Assembly (NCBI RefSeq): GCF_030580935.1
Contig: NZ_JAUQOM010000010.1
Coordinates: 1-64,000 of the forward strand
Source of the DNA: Sphingobium cyanobacteriorum
GTDB lineage: Bacteria > Pseudomonadota > Alphaproteobacteria > Sphingomonadales > Sphingomonadaceae
Length of the DNA stretch: 64,000 nucleotides
Reading direction: 5' to 3'
Shown here: positions 9,261 through 18,256 of the stretch, one piece after another
Numbering within the stretch: position 1 is the stretch's first letter
How the letters are laid out: every line of letters begins with the position of its first letter
The notes under the pieces: model-generated
Seen by the model: the letters and a program-made list of their open reading frames with translations, nothing else
Databases searched by the model: none
What the model was told of the DNA's origin: nothing
Made by a program: the position numbers and the translations under genes

Positions 9261-9377
9261 TCAGGCTTTCCCTGCCAGAATGGTCCGGTCGATATCGGCG
9301 ATGCGGGTTGTTCCCGTCAGCGCCATGGCAATAGATATTGCGGCTCTGCTGAAATCGGCGATCGAGGCGGTGATCAT
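9261..9377 (-). pseudogene. C-terminal remnant of an FMN alpha-hydroxy-acid (lactate) dehydrogenase
   Basis: A 38-codon frame starts with ATG 9377, sharing ATGA with the kinase stop, and ends 2 bases before the transporter ATG. Its peptide ends IAMALTGTTRIADIDRTILA, which closely resembles the extreme C-terminus of LldD-like FMN dehydrogenases. The rest of that roughly 380-residue enzyme is missing, so this looks like the scar of an internal deletion. Such an enzyme would oxidise the L-lactate formed at the end of the rhamnose pathway. The family call rests on about 25 residues. Confidence 0.55.
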
Positions 9378-10789
9378 CCCCGTGGCCCTCCGTTGCGATC
9401 CGCGATGGCCGCTCGCCAAGCATGGCGATAGGTGCCTAGATCGCATGGCAGCGGTTCGGCGCGCACCAACTGCCCGTCGGGGCGCAGCGCCGGGTTGATC
9501 AGTCGCAACGCGCCGAAGGACACGTCATTCTGCGCATTTGCGATATAGATCCGCAGATCCGGCCGCAGGCTGGCGAGCGCCCGGACGAATACCTCCGCCG
9601 CGGCAAACCGCCCCTCGATCAAAAGCTGCTCTCGCGTCCCGATCAGGTCGAGCGATACATCTGCGACGAGGGCGGCGTAGAGGCAGGCGGCGGCGCGCCG
9701 CTCGATCCAGTCGTCCGGCCGGTTTACCCAGTCCGCATGACCGTGCGGGAAAGGGCCGGCACCCGGCGCCAGCGTCGGCAGGATCATTGAACCGTTCGCG
9801 CATATCGTTGGCACGGCGGCGCGCAGCAGGGGCTGGTCGGGCTTGATGTCCACCTGTCGGGTGTCGATCTCGATCACCGTTTCGATCTCGCGTCCGCCCA
9901 TGAAACGCGCTGAGGGAACGGGGCTGCCATAGGCGTCGACATTGACCAGGCAATCGCGCGCCTCCGGCAGGGCTGCAAGGTCCAACTCATCCGGGGTGAG
10001 GCGCATGGCGATGAACCATGTGCCTGTCGACAGGACGGTCGCTTCTTGTCCGTCGATCCCGGCATATCCTCTGGCAGCGAGCAGGGCTGCATTGGAATCA
10101 TGCAATCCCGCCAGGACCGACACGCCCGCGGGAAGTCCCGTCGCGTTCGCCACGCGATCGCTGATCGGTCCCACGATATCGCCTGCACCGACGAGCGGGG
10201 CGAAGCGATCAGCCCAGCCCAGCCGGGTGGCCATCGGCGAGAAGCGCGCGATCGCAGGGGACCACACATCGCTATGACACCCCAGGCTGGTGACTTCGCT
10301 CACCGCGCGGCCGGTCAGGAACCAGGCCCAATATTGTGCCCAGGGCAGCAGCGTGGCCTCTGCCATCTGCCGGGGATACAGGTGCTGCAACCAGTAAAGC
10401 TGGCTGCCGATATTAAGCCCCGCAGGCAGCGCGGGCGATCCTGTGATCGCGAAGGGATCGCGTTCCGCCCGATAGGCCGCCAGTATGTCGTCGGGAATCG
10501 CCTGCTCATAATCGAGCGGGGCAAAGGCCAGGCGACCGTCGATCAGCGCCGCGACGCCTGCGCCATGGCCGACCGGGATGATGCGTTGGACCGGATGGCC
10601 GCTGTAGCGGGACAGGCACTCGATCAGCCAGTCGCCGATCCCGTCGGCGTCCAGCCGGCGCAAACCGCCGTCAATGATCGGGCGGTTCGGGCGTACCTGC
10701 CGGTCCAGCATCTGGCCGGCGCGATCCCACAGGCTCACCTTGCTCAGCGTCTTGCCCAGGTCAATGACGACAGTGACGCCGGTGTCCAA
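9374..10789 (-). CDS. rhaB: L-rhamnulokinase, FGGY family (471 aa)
   Basis: The protein has the FGGY-kinase layout: an N-terminal phosphate-loop segment VVIDLGKTLSKVSLWDRAG at about residues 7-25, GLHDSNAALL around 240 and a TVLSTGTWF segment around 265. It would phosphorylate L-rhamnulose for the adjacent aldolase. Translation begins at TTG 10789, supported by a strong AGGAGG site about 8 bases upstream. It is transcribed divergently from the aldolase/dehydrogenase, with three phased operator-like repeats in the shared 124-bp gap. L-fuculose or another 6-deoxyketose cannot be excluded, but the neighbouring isomerase and aldolase favour rhamnulose. Confidence 0.78.
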   Translation of the reverse strand: MDTGVTVVIDLGKTLSKVSLWDRAGQMLDRQVRPNRPIIDGGLRRLDADGIGDWLIECLSRYSGHPVQRIIPVGHGAGVAALIDGRLAFAPLDYEQAIPDDILAAYRAERDPFAITGSPALPAGLNIGSQLYWLQHLYPRQMAEATLLPWAQYWAWFLTGRAVSEVTSLGCHSDVWSPAIARFSPMATRLGWADRFAPLVGAGDIVGPISDRVANATGLPAGVSVLAGLHDSNAALLAARGYAGIDGQEATVLSTGTWFIAMRLTPDELDLAALPEARDCLVNVDAYGSPVPSARFMGGREIETVIEIDTRQVDIKPDQPLLRAAVPTICANGSMILPTLAPGAGPFPHGHADWVNRPDDWIERRAAACLYAALVADVSLDLIGTREQLLIEGRFAAAEVFVRALASLRPDLRIYIANAQNDVSFGALRLINPALRPDGQLVRAEPLPCDLGTYRHAWRAAIADRNGGPRG

Positions 10790-10819
10790 GGCGCTTCCTC
10801 CTCTCTCTCATTTCTTAAA

Positions 10820-10847
10820 TTCGATCACTATCAATCATTCTTGATCA
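10820..10847. promoter_or_regulatory. Triple 10-bp-spaced operator repeats in the divergent rha promoter
   Basis: TTCGATCA (10820), ATCAATCA (10830) and CTTGATCA (10840) are direct repeats with exactly one helical turn between them, all ending in ATCA. They sit between the kinase and aldolase starts, so one protein array could control both directions. Tandem direct repeats are the operator form known for some DeoR-family repressors such as IolR. Confidence 0.5.
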
Positions 10848-10913
10848 TTTCCAGTAAAAAGGATAGAGGCTGACGCGGCGGGAGCAAGTGCCGCCAATTG
10901 TGTTGAGGATGTC

Positions 10914-13022
10914 ATGAACGCTGAGTCCAAGCTTATCGCCGCAATCCCCTTTGCCGTGCCCACCAGCCGTTGGGACGACGCGCTCGCGGCGACGCTTGGC
11001 CCGGCCGAGTTGCTCCTTTATCGCTCCAACCTGCTGGGGTCGGACCTGACCGTCACCAATTTCGGTGGCGGCAATACCTCGGCCAAGCTGATCGAAACCG
11101 ATCCGCTGTCCGGCAAAGAGGTGGAGGTCTTGTGGGTCAAGGGATCGGGCGGCGATATCGGCTCGATGAAGCTCGACGGCTTCTCCACCCTTTATCAGGA
11201 CCGGCTTCTGGGGCTGGAAGCGCATTATTCCGGGCCGGACGACGATGACAAGATGGTCGGCTATCTGCCGCATTGCACCTTCAATCTGAACAGCCGCGCC
11301 GCCTCGATCGACACGCCGCTGCACGCGCTGCTCCCCTTTGCCCATGTCGATCATGTCCACCCGGATGCGATCATCGCCCTTGCGGCCTCGTCAGGCGGCG
11401 AGGCGGCGACGCAGGCGATCTGGGGCGGCCGGATCGGCTGGCTGCCGTGGAAGCGGCCGGGCTATACGCTGGGCGTCATGCTGCGCGATTTCGTCGCCGC
11501 CAATCCCGGCGTCGAAGGCGTCATGCTCGCCGGTCATGGCATCATCTGCTGGGCGGACAGCGCCAAGGCCTGCTACGAACATACCATCGAACTGATCGCG
11601 GACGCGGCGACCTATCTGAACGATCGTCTGGCCGGCCGGCCAGCCTTTGGTGGGCGGAAAGTGGCCGCCAACCCGGATCGGGCGGCGATCGCCGCCGACC
11701 TGATGCCCCGGTTGCGCGGGTTCATGACCGGGGCGCGGCGCAAGCTCGGCCATTTCTCCGACGATGCGGCCGCGCTGGAATTTGTCGGATCGGTCGACTT
11801 CGAACGTCTCTCCGCCCTGGGCACCTCCTGTCCCGATCACTTCCTGCGGACGAAGATCGCGCCGCTCATGCTTGATCCCGCGCGCTTGCAGGACGACGCC
11901 TATCTGGCTGAACAGGTGGCCGCCTATCGGGCGATGTACGGCGCCTATTATGAGCGGTGCAGGCGGCCCAACAGCCCCGCCATGCGCGACGCCAACCCGG
12001 TCGTCGTGCTGGTGCCCGGCGTTGGGCGGATCACCTTTGCCACGGACAAGACGACTGCGCGGCTGGCCGGCGAATTCTACGGCAACGCGATCAACGTGAT
12101 GCGCGGTGCCGAGGCGATCGGCGACTATATCGCGTTGGATGAACAGGAAGCCTTCGATATCGAATATTGGCTGCTTGAGGAGGCCAAGCTGCAACGCATG
12201 CCTGCCCCCAAGCCGATGGTTGGCCGGATCGCGCTCGTGACCGGAGGCGCGGGAGGAATCGGCGCAGCGACGGCGACGCGCTTCCTGCGTGATGGAGCCT
12301 GCGTGGTGCTGGCGGACCGGGACATGGCGGCGGCCGAACAGGTGCGCGCGGAACTGGCCGGACAGTTCGGCCAGGACGTGGTGCGCGCCATCGGCTGCGA
12401 CGTGACGGACGAGGCGCAGGTCGAGGCCGCGTTCGCCTACGCCGCCCGTGAGTTCGGCGGCGTGGACATTCTGGTCGCCAACGCAGGCATCGCGTCGTCC
12501 GCCACCATCGAGCAGACCACGCTGGACCTGTGGAATCGCAACTATGATGTGCTGGCGAAGGGCTATTTCCTGACGACGAAGCACGCCTGGCCGTTATTGA
12601 GGCGCATGAAGGAGCAGGGCGGCGCGTCGGTGGTGTTCATCGGGTCGAAAAATGCCGTGGCGGCGGCTGCGGGCGCTTCCGCCTACGCATCGGCGAAGGC
12701 GGCTGCCAATCATCTGGCACGCTGCCTTGCGCTCGAAGGTGCGCCGGACGGCATCCGCGTCAACATCGTCAACCCCGATGCCGTGATACGCGGCAGCCGG
12801 ATATGGAGCGGCGACTGGCGCAAGGAGCGCGCCGCGTCCAACAAGATCGACCCTGGCGACGAACTGGAAGCACATTATCGCAATCGCTCCCTGCTCAAGC
12901 GGGACGTGCTGCCGGAAGATATTGCGGAAGCTGCCTATTGGCTGGGATCGGACGCATCGGCAAAGTCGACCGGCAACATGATCAATGTCGACGCGGGCAA
13001 CGTGCAGGCCTTTACACGCTGA
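10914..13022 (+). CDS. rhaD: Bifunctional rhamnulose-1-phosphate aldolase / short-chain dehydrogenase (702 aa)
   Basis: The N-terminal two-thirds is a class II aldolase/adducin-type domain: NFGGGNTSAKL near residue 45, FAHVDHVHPDAI near 142 and GHGIICW near 207 contain the zinc-site histidines. From about residue 435 it is an SDR domain, with VTGGAGGIGAA as nucleotide-binding motif, NAGIASS, and a catalytic YASAK near 590. The enzyme would split L-rhamnulose-1-phosphate into DHAP and L-lactaldehyde and then oxidise the aldehyde to lactate. This fusion is well known in rhizobial and Bacillus rhamnose loci. The start is ATG 10914 and the gene leads a plus-strand pair with the isomerase. Confidence 0.9.
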   Translation: MNAESKLIAAIPFAVPTSRWDDALAATLGPAELLLYRSNLLGSDLTVTNFGGGNTSAKLIETDPLSGKEVEVLWVKGSGGDIGSMKLDGFSTLYQDRLLGLEAHYSGPDDDDKMVGYLPHCTFNLNSRAASIDTPLHALLPFAHVDHVHPDAIIALAASSGGEAATQAIWGGRIGWLPWKRPGYTLGVMLRDFVAANPGVEGVMLAGHGIICWADSAKACYEHTIELIADAATYLNDRLAGRPAFGGRKVAANPDRAAIAADLMPRLRGFMTGARRKLGHFSDDAAALEFVGSVDFERLSALGTSCPDHFLRTKIAPLMLDPARLQDDAYLAEQVAAYRAMYGAYYERCRRPNSPAMRDANPVVVLVPGVGRITFATDKTTARLAGEFYGNAINVMRGAEAIGDYIALDEQEAFDIEYWLLEEAKLQRMPAPKPMVGRIALVTGGAGGIGAATATRFLRDGACVVLADRDMAAAEQVRAELAGQFGQDVVRAIGCDVTDEAQVEAAFAYAAREFGGVDILVANAGIASSATIEQTTLDLWNRNYDVLAKGYFLTTKHAWPLLRRMKEQGGASVVFIGSKNAVAAAAGASAYASAKAAANHLARCLALEGAPDGIRVNIVNPDAVIRGSRIWSGDWRKERAASNKIDPGDELEAHYRNRSLLKRDVLPEDIAEAAYWLGSDASAKSTGNMINVDAGNVQAFTR

Positions 13023-13118
13023 CGCATGGACGCAGGCGTGCCGGCGCAATCGCTGGTACGGCGAACCAGAACCATGGCGGGCCATGACGCCCGCACGCAA
13101 GACGGGACAGGAAGTCTG

Positions 13119-14408
13119 ATGAACCGACCCATTTCAGCCGAGCTGATCGAAGAGCATAATGCGGCGCATGCCGATATCCTTGCCGAGGATTATGATGCCC
13201 TTGCCCGCAAACTGGCGCGTTCGGGTGTCGACATTGATGCGATCAAGGACCGCGTGGCGGGCTTTACCGTGGCGGTGCCGTCGTGGGGCGCCGGGCGGGG
13301 GGGCACCCGCTTTGCCAAGTTCCCCATCCCCGGTGAACCGACGAACATTCACGAAAAGCTGGAAGATTGTTCCGTCATCAACCAGCTATCGCGGCTGACC
13401 CCGCGCGTGTCGCCGCATTTCCCGTGGGACAAGGTGAGCGACTACCAGGCGTTGCGGGACGAAGCGGCCGCGTTGGGGCTGGGCTGGGATGCGGTAAATT
13501 CCAACACGTTCCAGGACCAGGTCGGCCTGGCGCACAGCTATGCCAACGGATCGCTGGCAGCGCAGGACGCCGGCGCCCGCGCGCAGGCGGTCGAACATAA
13601 TATCGAATGTATCGAGATCGGCCGCCAACTGGGGTCGTCCGACCTTACGGTCTGGGTGGGCGACGGCACCAATTTTCCGGGGCAACAGGATTTTACGCGC
13701 AGCCTGGACCGCTATCTGGAGGCCGCGAGCCAGATCTACGCGGCCCTGCCGGACGATTGGCGGATGCTGCTGGAACATAAGATGTTCGAGCCGGCTTTCT
13801 ATTCGACCGTGATCAGCGATTGGGGATCATCCTTCCTCGCCGCGCAGGAACTGGGCCCGAAGGCCAAATGCCTCGTCGACCTGGGCCACCATGCGCCGAA
13901 CGTGAATATCGAGCAGATCGTGGCCCGCCTGCATCGTTTCGGCAAGCTGGGGGGCTTTCACTTCAACGACAGCAAATATGGCGATGACGATCTCGATTCC
14001 GGGTCGATCAACCCCCACCAACTGTTCCTGGTGTTCAACGAACTGGCGGAAGCGGAGGCCAACCCACGCGGGGAATTTCGGCCAAGCTACATGATCGACC
14101 AGTCGCACAATGTCACAGACCCGATCGAATCGATGCTCTCCTCCGCCGAAACGATCGCGCAATGCTTCGTGAAGGCCAGCCTCGTCGACCGCGTATCGCT
14201 GCACGATGCGCAGGAACGCAATGACACGATGATGGCGTTCCAGGCGCTGCGCCGCGCCTACAATATCGACGTTGCCCCGATCCTGGCCAGGGCGCGGGTC
14301 GAGGCGGGGGGCGTCTATGACATGCTGGCGGTGTATCGGCAGAGCCGGTATCGCGACCGCAAGGCGCAGGAGCGCAAGCCGGTGGGGCTGGGGGCCGGGA
14401 TCGTCTGA
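13119..14408 (+). CDS. rhaI: L-rhamnose isomerase, RhaI type (429 aa)
   Basis: The TIM-barrel sequence has the metal- and substrate-binding segments expected of the rhizobial-type isomerase: EHKMFEPAFYSTV, CLVDLGHHAPN, GGFHFNDSKYGDDDLD and MIDQSHNV. It converts L-rhamnose to L-rhamnulose and differs from the E. coli RhaA family. The start at 13119 (MNRPISAELI) is preferred over a longer frame from 13026 because ACAGGA lies upstream and the extra residues are low-complexity. It follows the aldolase by 96 bases and is almost certainly co-transcribed. Confidence 0.88.
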   Translation: MNRPISAELIEEHNAAHADILAEDYDALARKLARSGVDIDAIKDRVAGFTVAVPSWGAGRGGTRFAKFPIPGEPTNIHEKLEDCSVINQLSRLTPRVSPHFPWDKVSDYQALRDEAAALGLGWDAVNSNTFQDQVGLAHSYANGSLAAQDAGARAQAVEHNIECIEIGRQLGSSDLTVWVGDGTNFPGQQDFTRSLDRYLEAASQIYAALPDDWRMLLEHKMFEPAFYSTVISDWGSSFLAAQELGPKAKCLVDLGHHAPNVNIEQIVARLHRFGKLGGFHFNDSKYGDDDLDSGSINPHQLFLVFNELAEAEANPRGEFRPSYMIDQSHNVTDPIESMLSSAETIAQCFVKASLVDRVSLHDAQERNDTMMAFQALRRAYNIDVAPILARARVEAGGVYDMLAVYRQSRYRDRKAQERKPVGLGAGIV

Positions 14409-14459
14409 TCACTGCCCGATCGCGGGAGGGCGGGACCGGAGCAGCCGCGTGAGCGACTG

Positions 14460-15254
14460 CTATCCGGCGACGATCAGGTTGACGCCGGCCCGTTCCAGCA
14501 TCTGGGCCGTGGCGTCGGAAAGCCCAGCATCGGTGATGATGGTATCAACCTCGTCCAGCGCACAGACCACATTGCCCGAAGGACCGTCGAACTTCGTGGA
14601 ATCGACCATGATGATGATCGTATCGGCGCGCTCGATAAAGCGGCGTTCGCCCGCGACCAGCACGACATCCGCCTGCATCAGGCCCTGCGGCCCGACCGAC
14701 GCCGCGCCCATGAACAGCTTTGGCGCGTGAAAGCGCGGCATGCCATCGTCGCCGAACACGGACAGGATGATGTTCTGTTCTGGAAACACGGCCCCTGACG
14801 GCACGAGAATGCGGGTGCCCTGTTGCCCGATCAGCGCGGCGACGATGTGCAGCGAGTTGGTCAGCACCTGCAGGTTGAGGCCGGCCAGATGCGGGCACAT
14901 TTGCAACGTGGTCGATCCGCCGTCGATCATCACGCCTTCGCCAGGGGAGCAAAGGTTGGCTGCGGCCTTGCCGATCGCCTCCTTTTGCTGGCGGTTGCGC
15001 GACACATTCTCATGGAACGGGACGCCAGCCAGGGGGGGCAGGGTGGCAGGGGACGGCCCGGCCTCCATATCCTGCGCTATTGCCGTTATCCCGCCCCGCA
15101 GGCGGACGAGCTTGCCCTGTTGCGCCAGTCTTTCGAGGTCGCGCCGGATGGTTGCCTGGGAACCGCTGATCTGCACTTCGAGATCCCGGAAAGACACAAA
15201 ACCCCGTTCGCCCAATAGCTGGAGGATCAGGGCCTGGCGCTGACTTGCATGCAT
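14460..15254 (-). CDS. DeoR-family transcriptional regulator, probable rhamnose repressor (264 aa)
   Basis: An N-terminal winged helix-turn-helix (VSFRDLEVQISGSQATIRRD at about residues 17-36, then LAQQGKLVRLRGG) is followed by the DeoR sensor domain with DGGSTTLQM, LTNSLHIV and IIIMVDSTKFD. The sensor usually binds a phosphorylated sugar, here plausibly rhamnulose-1-phosphate or DHAP. ATG 15254 is taken as start; a TTG at 15293 would add 13 residues but would run into the operator-like element at 15281-15302. It converges on the rhamnose isomerase. GATCA-type repeats before several rhamnose-cluster genes and its own start are candidate targets. Confidence 0.82.
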   Translation of the reverse strand: MHASQRQALILQLLGERGFVSFRDLEVQISGSQATIRRDLERLAQQGKLVRLRGGITAIAQDMEAGPSPATLPPLAGVPFHENVSRNRQQKEAIGKAAANLCSPGEGVMIDGGSTTLQMCPHLAGLNLQVLTNSLHIVAALIGQQGTRILVPSGAVFPEQNIILSVFGDDGMPRFHAPKLFMGAASVGPQGLMQADVVLVAGERRFIERADTIIIMVDSTKFDGPSGNVVCALDEVDTIITDAGLSDATAQMLERAGVNLIVAG

Positions 15255-15280
15255 CGCGTGGTGATGGCGACGCGCCCCGT

Positions 15281-15302
15281 GAAGATCAAGCAAATTCGAT
15301 CA
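15281..15302. promoter_or_regulatory. Candidate autoregulatory DeoR site
   Basis: GAAGATCA at 15281-15288 and TTCGATCA at 15295-15302 lie 27-48 bases upstream of the regulator start. The second is identical to elements at 6913 and 10820. Spacing here is 14 bp, so the helical phasing seen at other sites is absent. Confidence 0.35.
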
Positions 15303-15348
15303 TTTCTACGCTTCGCCGGCCATCCCGTCCGGTCTGGCTGGCCAGTTT

Positions 15349-15648
15349 TCAGGGCGTATCCTGACTCTCGAAATCAAGTTCGAATGCATCGATCAAGGGC
15401 ACCAGCCATTCCAGCAATGCAGCGTGCAATGGGTGGTCCACATAGCGCTCGAATGCATCATGGCTTGCAAACATCATGATGCCGGTCATCGTGAATTGGG
15501 CAGATTTGGACGACTGATTCTCGCCGAGCATCAGCGACACCAGACCGTCTATCTGTCCATCGAAGCGGCGGATGGCCGCTTCCGCCCGCTGCTTGTCGGC
15601 AGGGGTCGCCTCGTCTTTCCAGCGGAAGGTGAAGATGTGGACAAACAT
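15349..15648 (-). CDS. Dabb-family (stress-responsive A/B barrel) protein (99 aa)
   Basis: The sequence MFVHIFTFRWKDEATPADKQ, followed by a MTGIMMFASHDAFERYVDHP segment, is typical of the ferredoxin-like dimeric Dabb barrel. Such small proteins often accompany sugar or aromatic catabolic genes. Its position between the rhamnose regulator and the 3-keto-glycoside genes suggests an accessory isomerase- or lyase-like step, but no reaction can be assigned. It is not a RhaM mutarotase by sequence. It diverges from the gene at 15841 and shares a 192-bp promoter region containing a LacI-type palindrome. Confidence 0.7.
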   Translation of the reverse strand: MFVHIFTFRWKDEATPADKQRAEAAIRRFDGQIDGLVSLMLGENQSSKSAQFTMTGIMMFASHDAFERYVDHPLHAALLEWLVPLIDAFELDFESQDTP

Positions 15649-15752
15649 AGGCAGCCCTTGGTTCAGGAACGGGAACAGCCATGCGCGGCATAGTCCGGCT
15701 TGACCGTCGAAGCAATAATGGCTGCTATCGGATATCCCAGCAAATGCAATAT

Positions 15753-15766
15753 TGACAGCGCTGACT
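15753..15766. promoter_or_regulatory. Candidate LacI-family operator, site 1
   Basis: TGACAGCGCTGACT matches the inferred 14-bp palindrome TGACAGCGCTGTCA at 12 positions and has the central CG typical of LacI-family operators. It lies between the divergent Dabb gene and the isomerase-like gene at 15841. Confidence 0.5.
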
Positions 15767-15840
15767 ATTGTGCGATGACGGCAGTATCAGGCCACGCTTT
15801 CGCGATATCAGAGCCTGTGAACGATCAGGGGAGATTGCAC

Positions 15841-16806
15841 ATGCACCTTAGCCGTCGCTCGGCCCTTTTCGCCCTGGCGGCCACGGGATTGACCGCCATG
15901 CCCAGCAATCCCCTGATGGCCGCCACGCCGCGCCCCTTTTTCCGGCGCATCGGCAAACCCATCGGCCTTCAGCTCTACACCGTTGCCGATGCCATCGAGA
16001 AGGATCTGGACGGCACGCTGGCCCGGATTGCAAAACTGGGCATTACCGACTTGGAACTGCCCGGCTTCTTCAAGCGGTCCCCCAAGGACCTGCGCGCCGC
16101 CGCCGATCGCGCGGGCGTCAAGTTCACGTCGATGCACCTGTTCGTGCCTGGCCCGTTCACCACTGATGCGATCACGCTGTCAAGCCCGCCGCAGCAAATC
16201 GCCGACGCCATGAATGCGCTTGGTATCAGGAATGTGGTCCTGCCCTCCGCGCCGACGCCCGAAGGCTTTGTGTTTCCCAAGGAAGGCAATCTGGGCCTGG
16301 CCGTTGCGGCCGCCATGCAAGCAGCCGGGCCGGATTATTGGAAAAAGGCTGCGGACCTTCTGAACGAACGTGCCACAGCGCTTCGGCCATTTGGCATTTC
16401 GCTGGCATACCACAACCACAATGCGGAGTTCCAGCCGCTCGCGGACGGTGTGCGGGGCTGGGACATCATCTTGGGGGAAACCGATCCCGCACTCGTCCGC
16501 ATCGAACTGGACGTGGGCTGGGTGGCGGCGGCGGGCATCGATCCGGCCGCAGAGCTGCGAAGGCTGCGCGGGCGCGTCCAGGCGCTGCACGTCAAGGATA
16601 TCAAGGCAAGCACCAAGCCCAATTTCACGATGCAGCAGGATCCGGCGGAAGCCGGGTCTGGTATCCAGAACTGGAAGACGCTGCTTCCCGCGGCGGAGGC
16701 GGCGGGCGTATCGCATTATTATATCGAACAGGACCCGCCGTTCGAGCATGAGCGTATGCAGGCGGTCATCAACGCCTATGCCTTTTTGAGCAAGGTCGTC
16801 GCTTAA
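15841..16806 (+). CDS. Exported sugar phosphate isomerase/epimerase-like TIM-barrel protein (321 aa)
   Basis: The start ATG 15841 has AGGGGAGA just upstream and opens a Tat-like signal (SRRSALFALAATGLTA), so the protein is probably periplasmic. The mature part belongs to the AP-endonuclease-2/xylose-isomerase-like barrel family, with metal-site segments LAYHNHNAEF, RIELDVGW, LHVKDIK and YYIEQD. Family members near GMC or Gfo/Idh/MocA oxidoreductases include 3-keto-glycoside eliminases and 3-keto-sugar isomerases, which fits this cluster. A precise reaction is inference. Candidate LacI site 1 lies 75 bases upstream. Confidence 0.78.
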   Translation: MHLSRRSALFALAATGLTAMPSNPLMAATPRPFFRRIGKPIGLQLYTVADAIEKDLDGTLARIAKLGITDLELPGFFKRSPKDLRAAADRAGVKFTSMHLFVPGPFTTDAITLSSPPQQIADAMNALGIRNVVLPSAPTPEGFVFPKEGNLGLAVAAAMQAAGPDYWKKAADLLNERATALRPFGISLAYHNHNAEFQPLADGVRGWDIILGETDPALVRIELDVGWVAAAGIDPAAELRRLRGRVQALHVKDIKASTKPNFTMQQDPAEAGSGIQNWKTLLPAAEAAGVSHYYIEQDPPFEHERMQAVINAYAFLSKVVA

Positions 16807-16946
16807 GCGATCTCCGGGAACAAGGGCGGGGTGGGCGCTGCCGCACGCATGTCCGTATTGGTCCGCGAGCAGGGGCGTCATCGTCGCATCGCACGGCACG
16901 CAACAATGCCGTGACAAGACGCCCCCGGACCGCACATAACGCGCGC

Positions 16947-17996
16947 ATGGATACGCCAGGACAGAAAAGCGGCAGCGGCCGTGCGACGATCGAGGATGTG
17001 GCCCGGATGGCGGGCGTATCGATCAAGAGCGTATCGCGCGTGGTCAATGGCGAACCGCATGTCTCGCAGAAATTGCGGGACAAGGTATCCGCCGCCATCG
17101 CCGCGCTGCATTATGTGCCGGACATGGCGGCGCGCTCGCTGGCCGGTGCCCGCGCCTTCATCATCGGGCTGCTCATCGACAATCCCAGTCCGAACTACAC
17201 GATAAAGGTGCAGCGGGGCGTGTATCGGGCCTGTGTCGAGCAAAGCTATCATATGCGGCTCGACCATATCGATTCGACTGGCACGGGCGACGAACTGGAA
17301 CGGTCGCTCGCCGCGATGCTCCGCAACAGCCGGTGCGACGGCTTCATTCTCACGCCACCGCTCGCCGATGACACGCGCGTGCTGGAATCCTTCGAACGTG
17401 CCAAGGTGCGATATGTCAGGATCGGCCCCAACATCATGCTGGATCGCGCCCAGAGCGTCAGGATGGACGATGCCGGGGCCGCCGCGCTGGTGGCGCAGCA
17501 TCTTTGGGATCTGGGACATCGCCGCTTCGGCCTTGTCACCGGCCCGGAAAGCCTGAGTGCGGCGCTCATGCGCCGACAGGGTTTTCTCGACAAGCTTGCA
17601 GAACTGGGCTTCGAAGGGCAGGTGCCGCAGGCCGAAGGCGGGTTCACCGTCCATGGAGGGGTGAAGGCGGGCGAGCGCCTGCTGGCCGGTTCAGCGCGGC
17701 CAAGCGCGATCTTTGCGACCAATGACGATTCGGCGGTCGGCACCATGGTCGCGGCGCTGGGGGCGGGACTGACCGTGCCGCGCGACCTGTCCGTCTGCGG
17801 TTTCGACGATAGCTGGATGGCGCAATCGGCCTGGCCCAACCTGACGACGATCTATCAGCCGATCGAGGAAATGGGCTATGCCGCAGCGCAGATGCTGCTG
17901 GACCGCAGCGGGAACGGCCCGCAGGTGCTCACGCTGCCGTACCGATTGATCGAACGCGATTCCGCGGCGCCGCCCGCAGCCCACCCGACGCCATAA
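16947..17996 (+). CDS. LacI-family transcriptional regulator (349 aa)
   Basis: A LacI helix-turn-helix is evident near the N-terminus (TIEDVARMAGVSIKSVSRVV at about residues 14-33), followed by the hinge-like YVPDMAARSLAGARA and a periplasmic-binding-protein-like sensor (GLLIDNPSPNY, FATNDDSAVG, LTTIYQPIEEMG). ATG 16947 is used; a GTG at 16911 is possible and neither has a clear ribosome site. It lies inside the 3-keto-glycoside cluster. Three nearby promoters carry variants of TGACAGCGCTGTCA, making this protein the best candidate to bind them. The inducer is probably a glycoside or keto-sugar. Confidence 0.88.
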   Translation: MDTPGQKSGSGRATIEDVARMAGVSIKSVSRVVNGEPHVSQKLRDKVSAAIAALHYVPDMAARSLAGARAFIIGLLIDNPSPNYTIKVQRGVYRACVEQSYHMRLDHIDSTGTGDELERSLAAMLRNSRCDGFILTPPLADDTRVLESFERAKVRYVRIGPNIMLDRAQSVRMDDAGAAALVAQHLWDLGHRRFGLVTGPESLSAALMRRQGFLDKLAELGFEGQVPQAEGGFTVHGGVKAGERLLAGSARPSAIFATNDDSAVGTMVAALGAGLTVPRDLSVCGFDDSWMAQSAWPNLTTIYQPIEEMGYAAAQMLLDRSGNGPQVLTLPYRLIERDSAAPPAAHPTP

Positions 17997-18072
17997 GCAT
18001 ATGCCAGATCAAGGGATGGGTCGGGCATACTCAATTGCCACAGCGGCCCGCACAAATCGTCGACGGCAAAAT

Positions 18073-18086
18073 TGACAGCGTTGCCA
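18073..18086. promoter_or_regulatory. Candidate LacI-family operator, site 2, overlapping a possible -35
   Basis: TGACAGCGTTGCCA is a variant of the palindrome TGACAGCGCTGTCA. TTGACA at 18072-18077 could be a -35 box, with TAGCTA 17 bases downstream as a poor -10. A repressor bound here would block transcription of the operon starting at 18257. The rest of the 17997-18256 gap shows no gene. Confidence 0.45.
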
Positions 18087-18256
18087 GAAATGCATAGCTA
18101 GTCGGGACATGTTTTGGGAGATTGATGCTGTCACGGCGTCGGCATGCGGCTTGGATCGCGGCCGACATCAACCTGCTTTGTGCACGCAAAGCGCTGGGCC
18201 GACTAAGCAATCGCGCCAGAATGCCCGAATTTTGCTTCCTTGGGAGAAATCGCGAG

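Noticed and set aside
15349..15648. L-rhamnose mutarotase (RhaM) for the small protein beside the rhamnose genes
   Set aside because: The sequence has Dabb-type features and lacks the RhaM pattern, although both are small ferredoxin-like folds.
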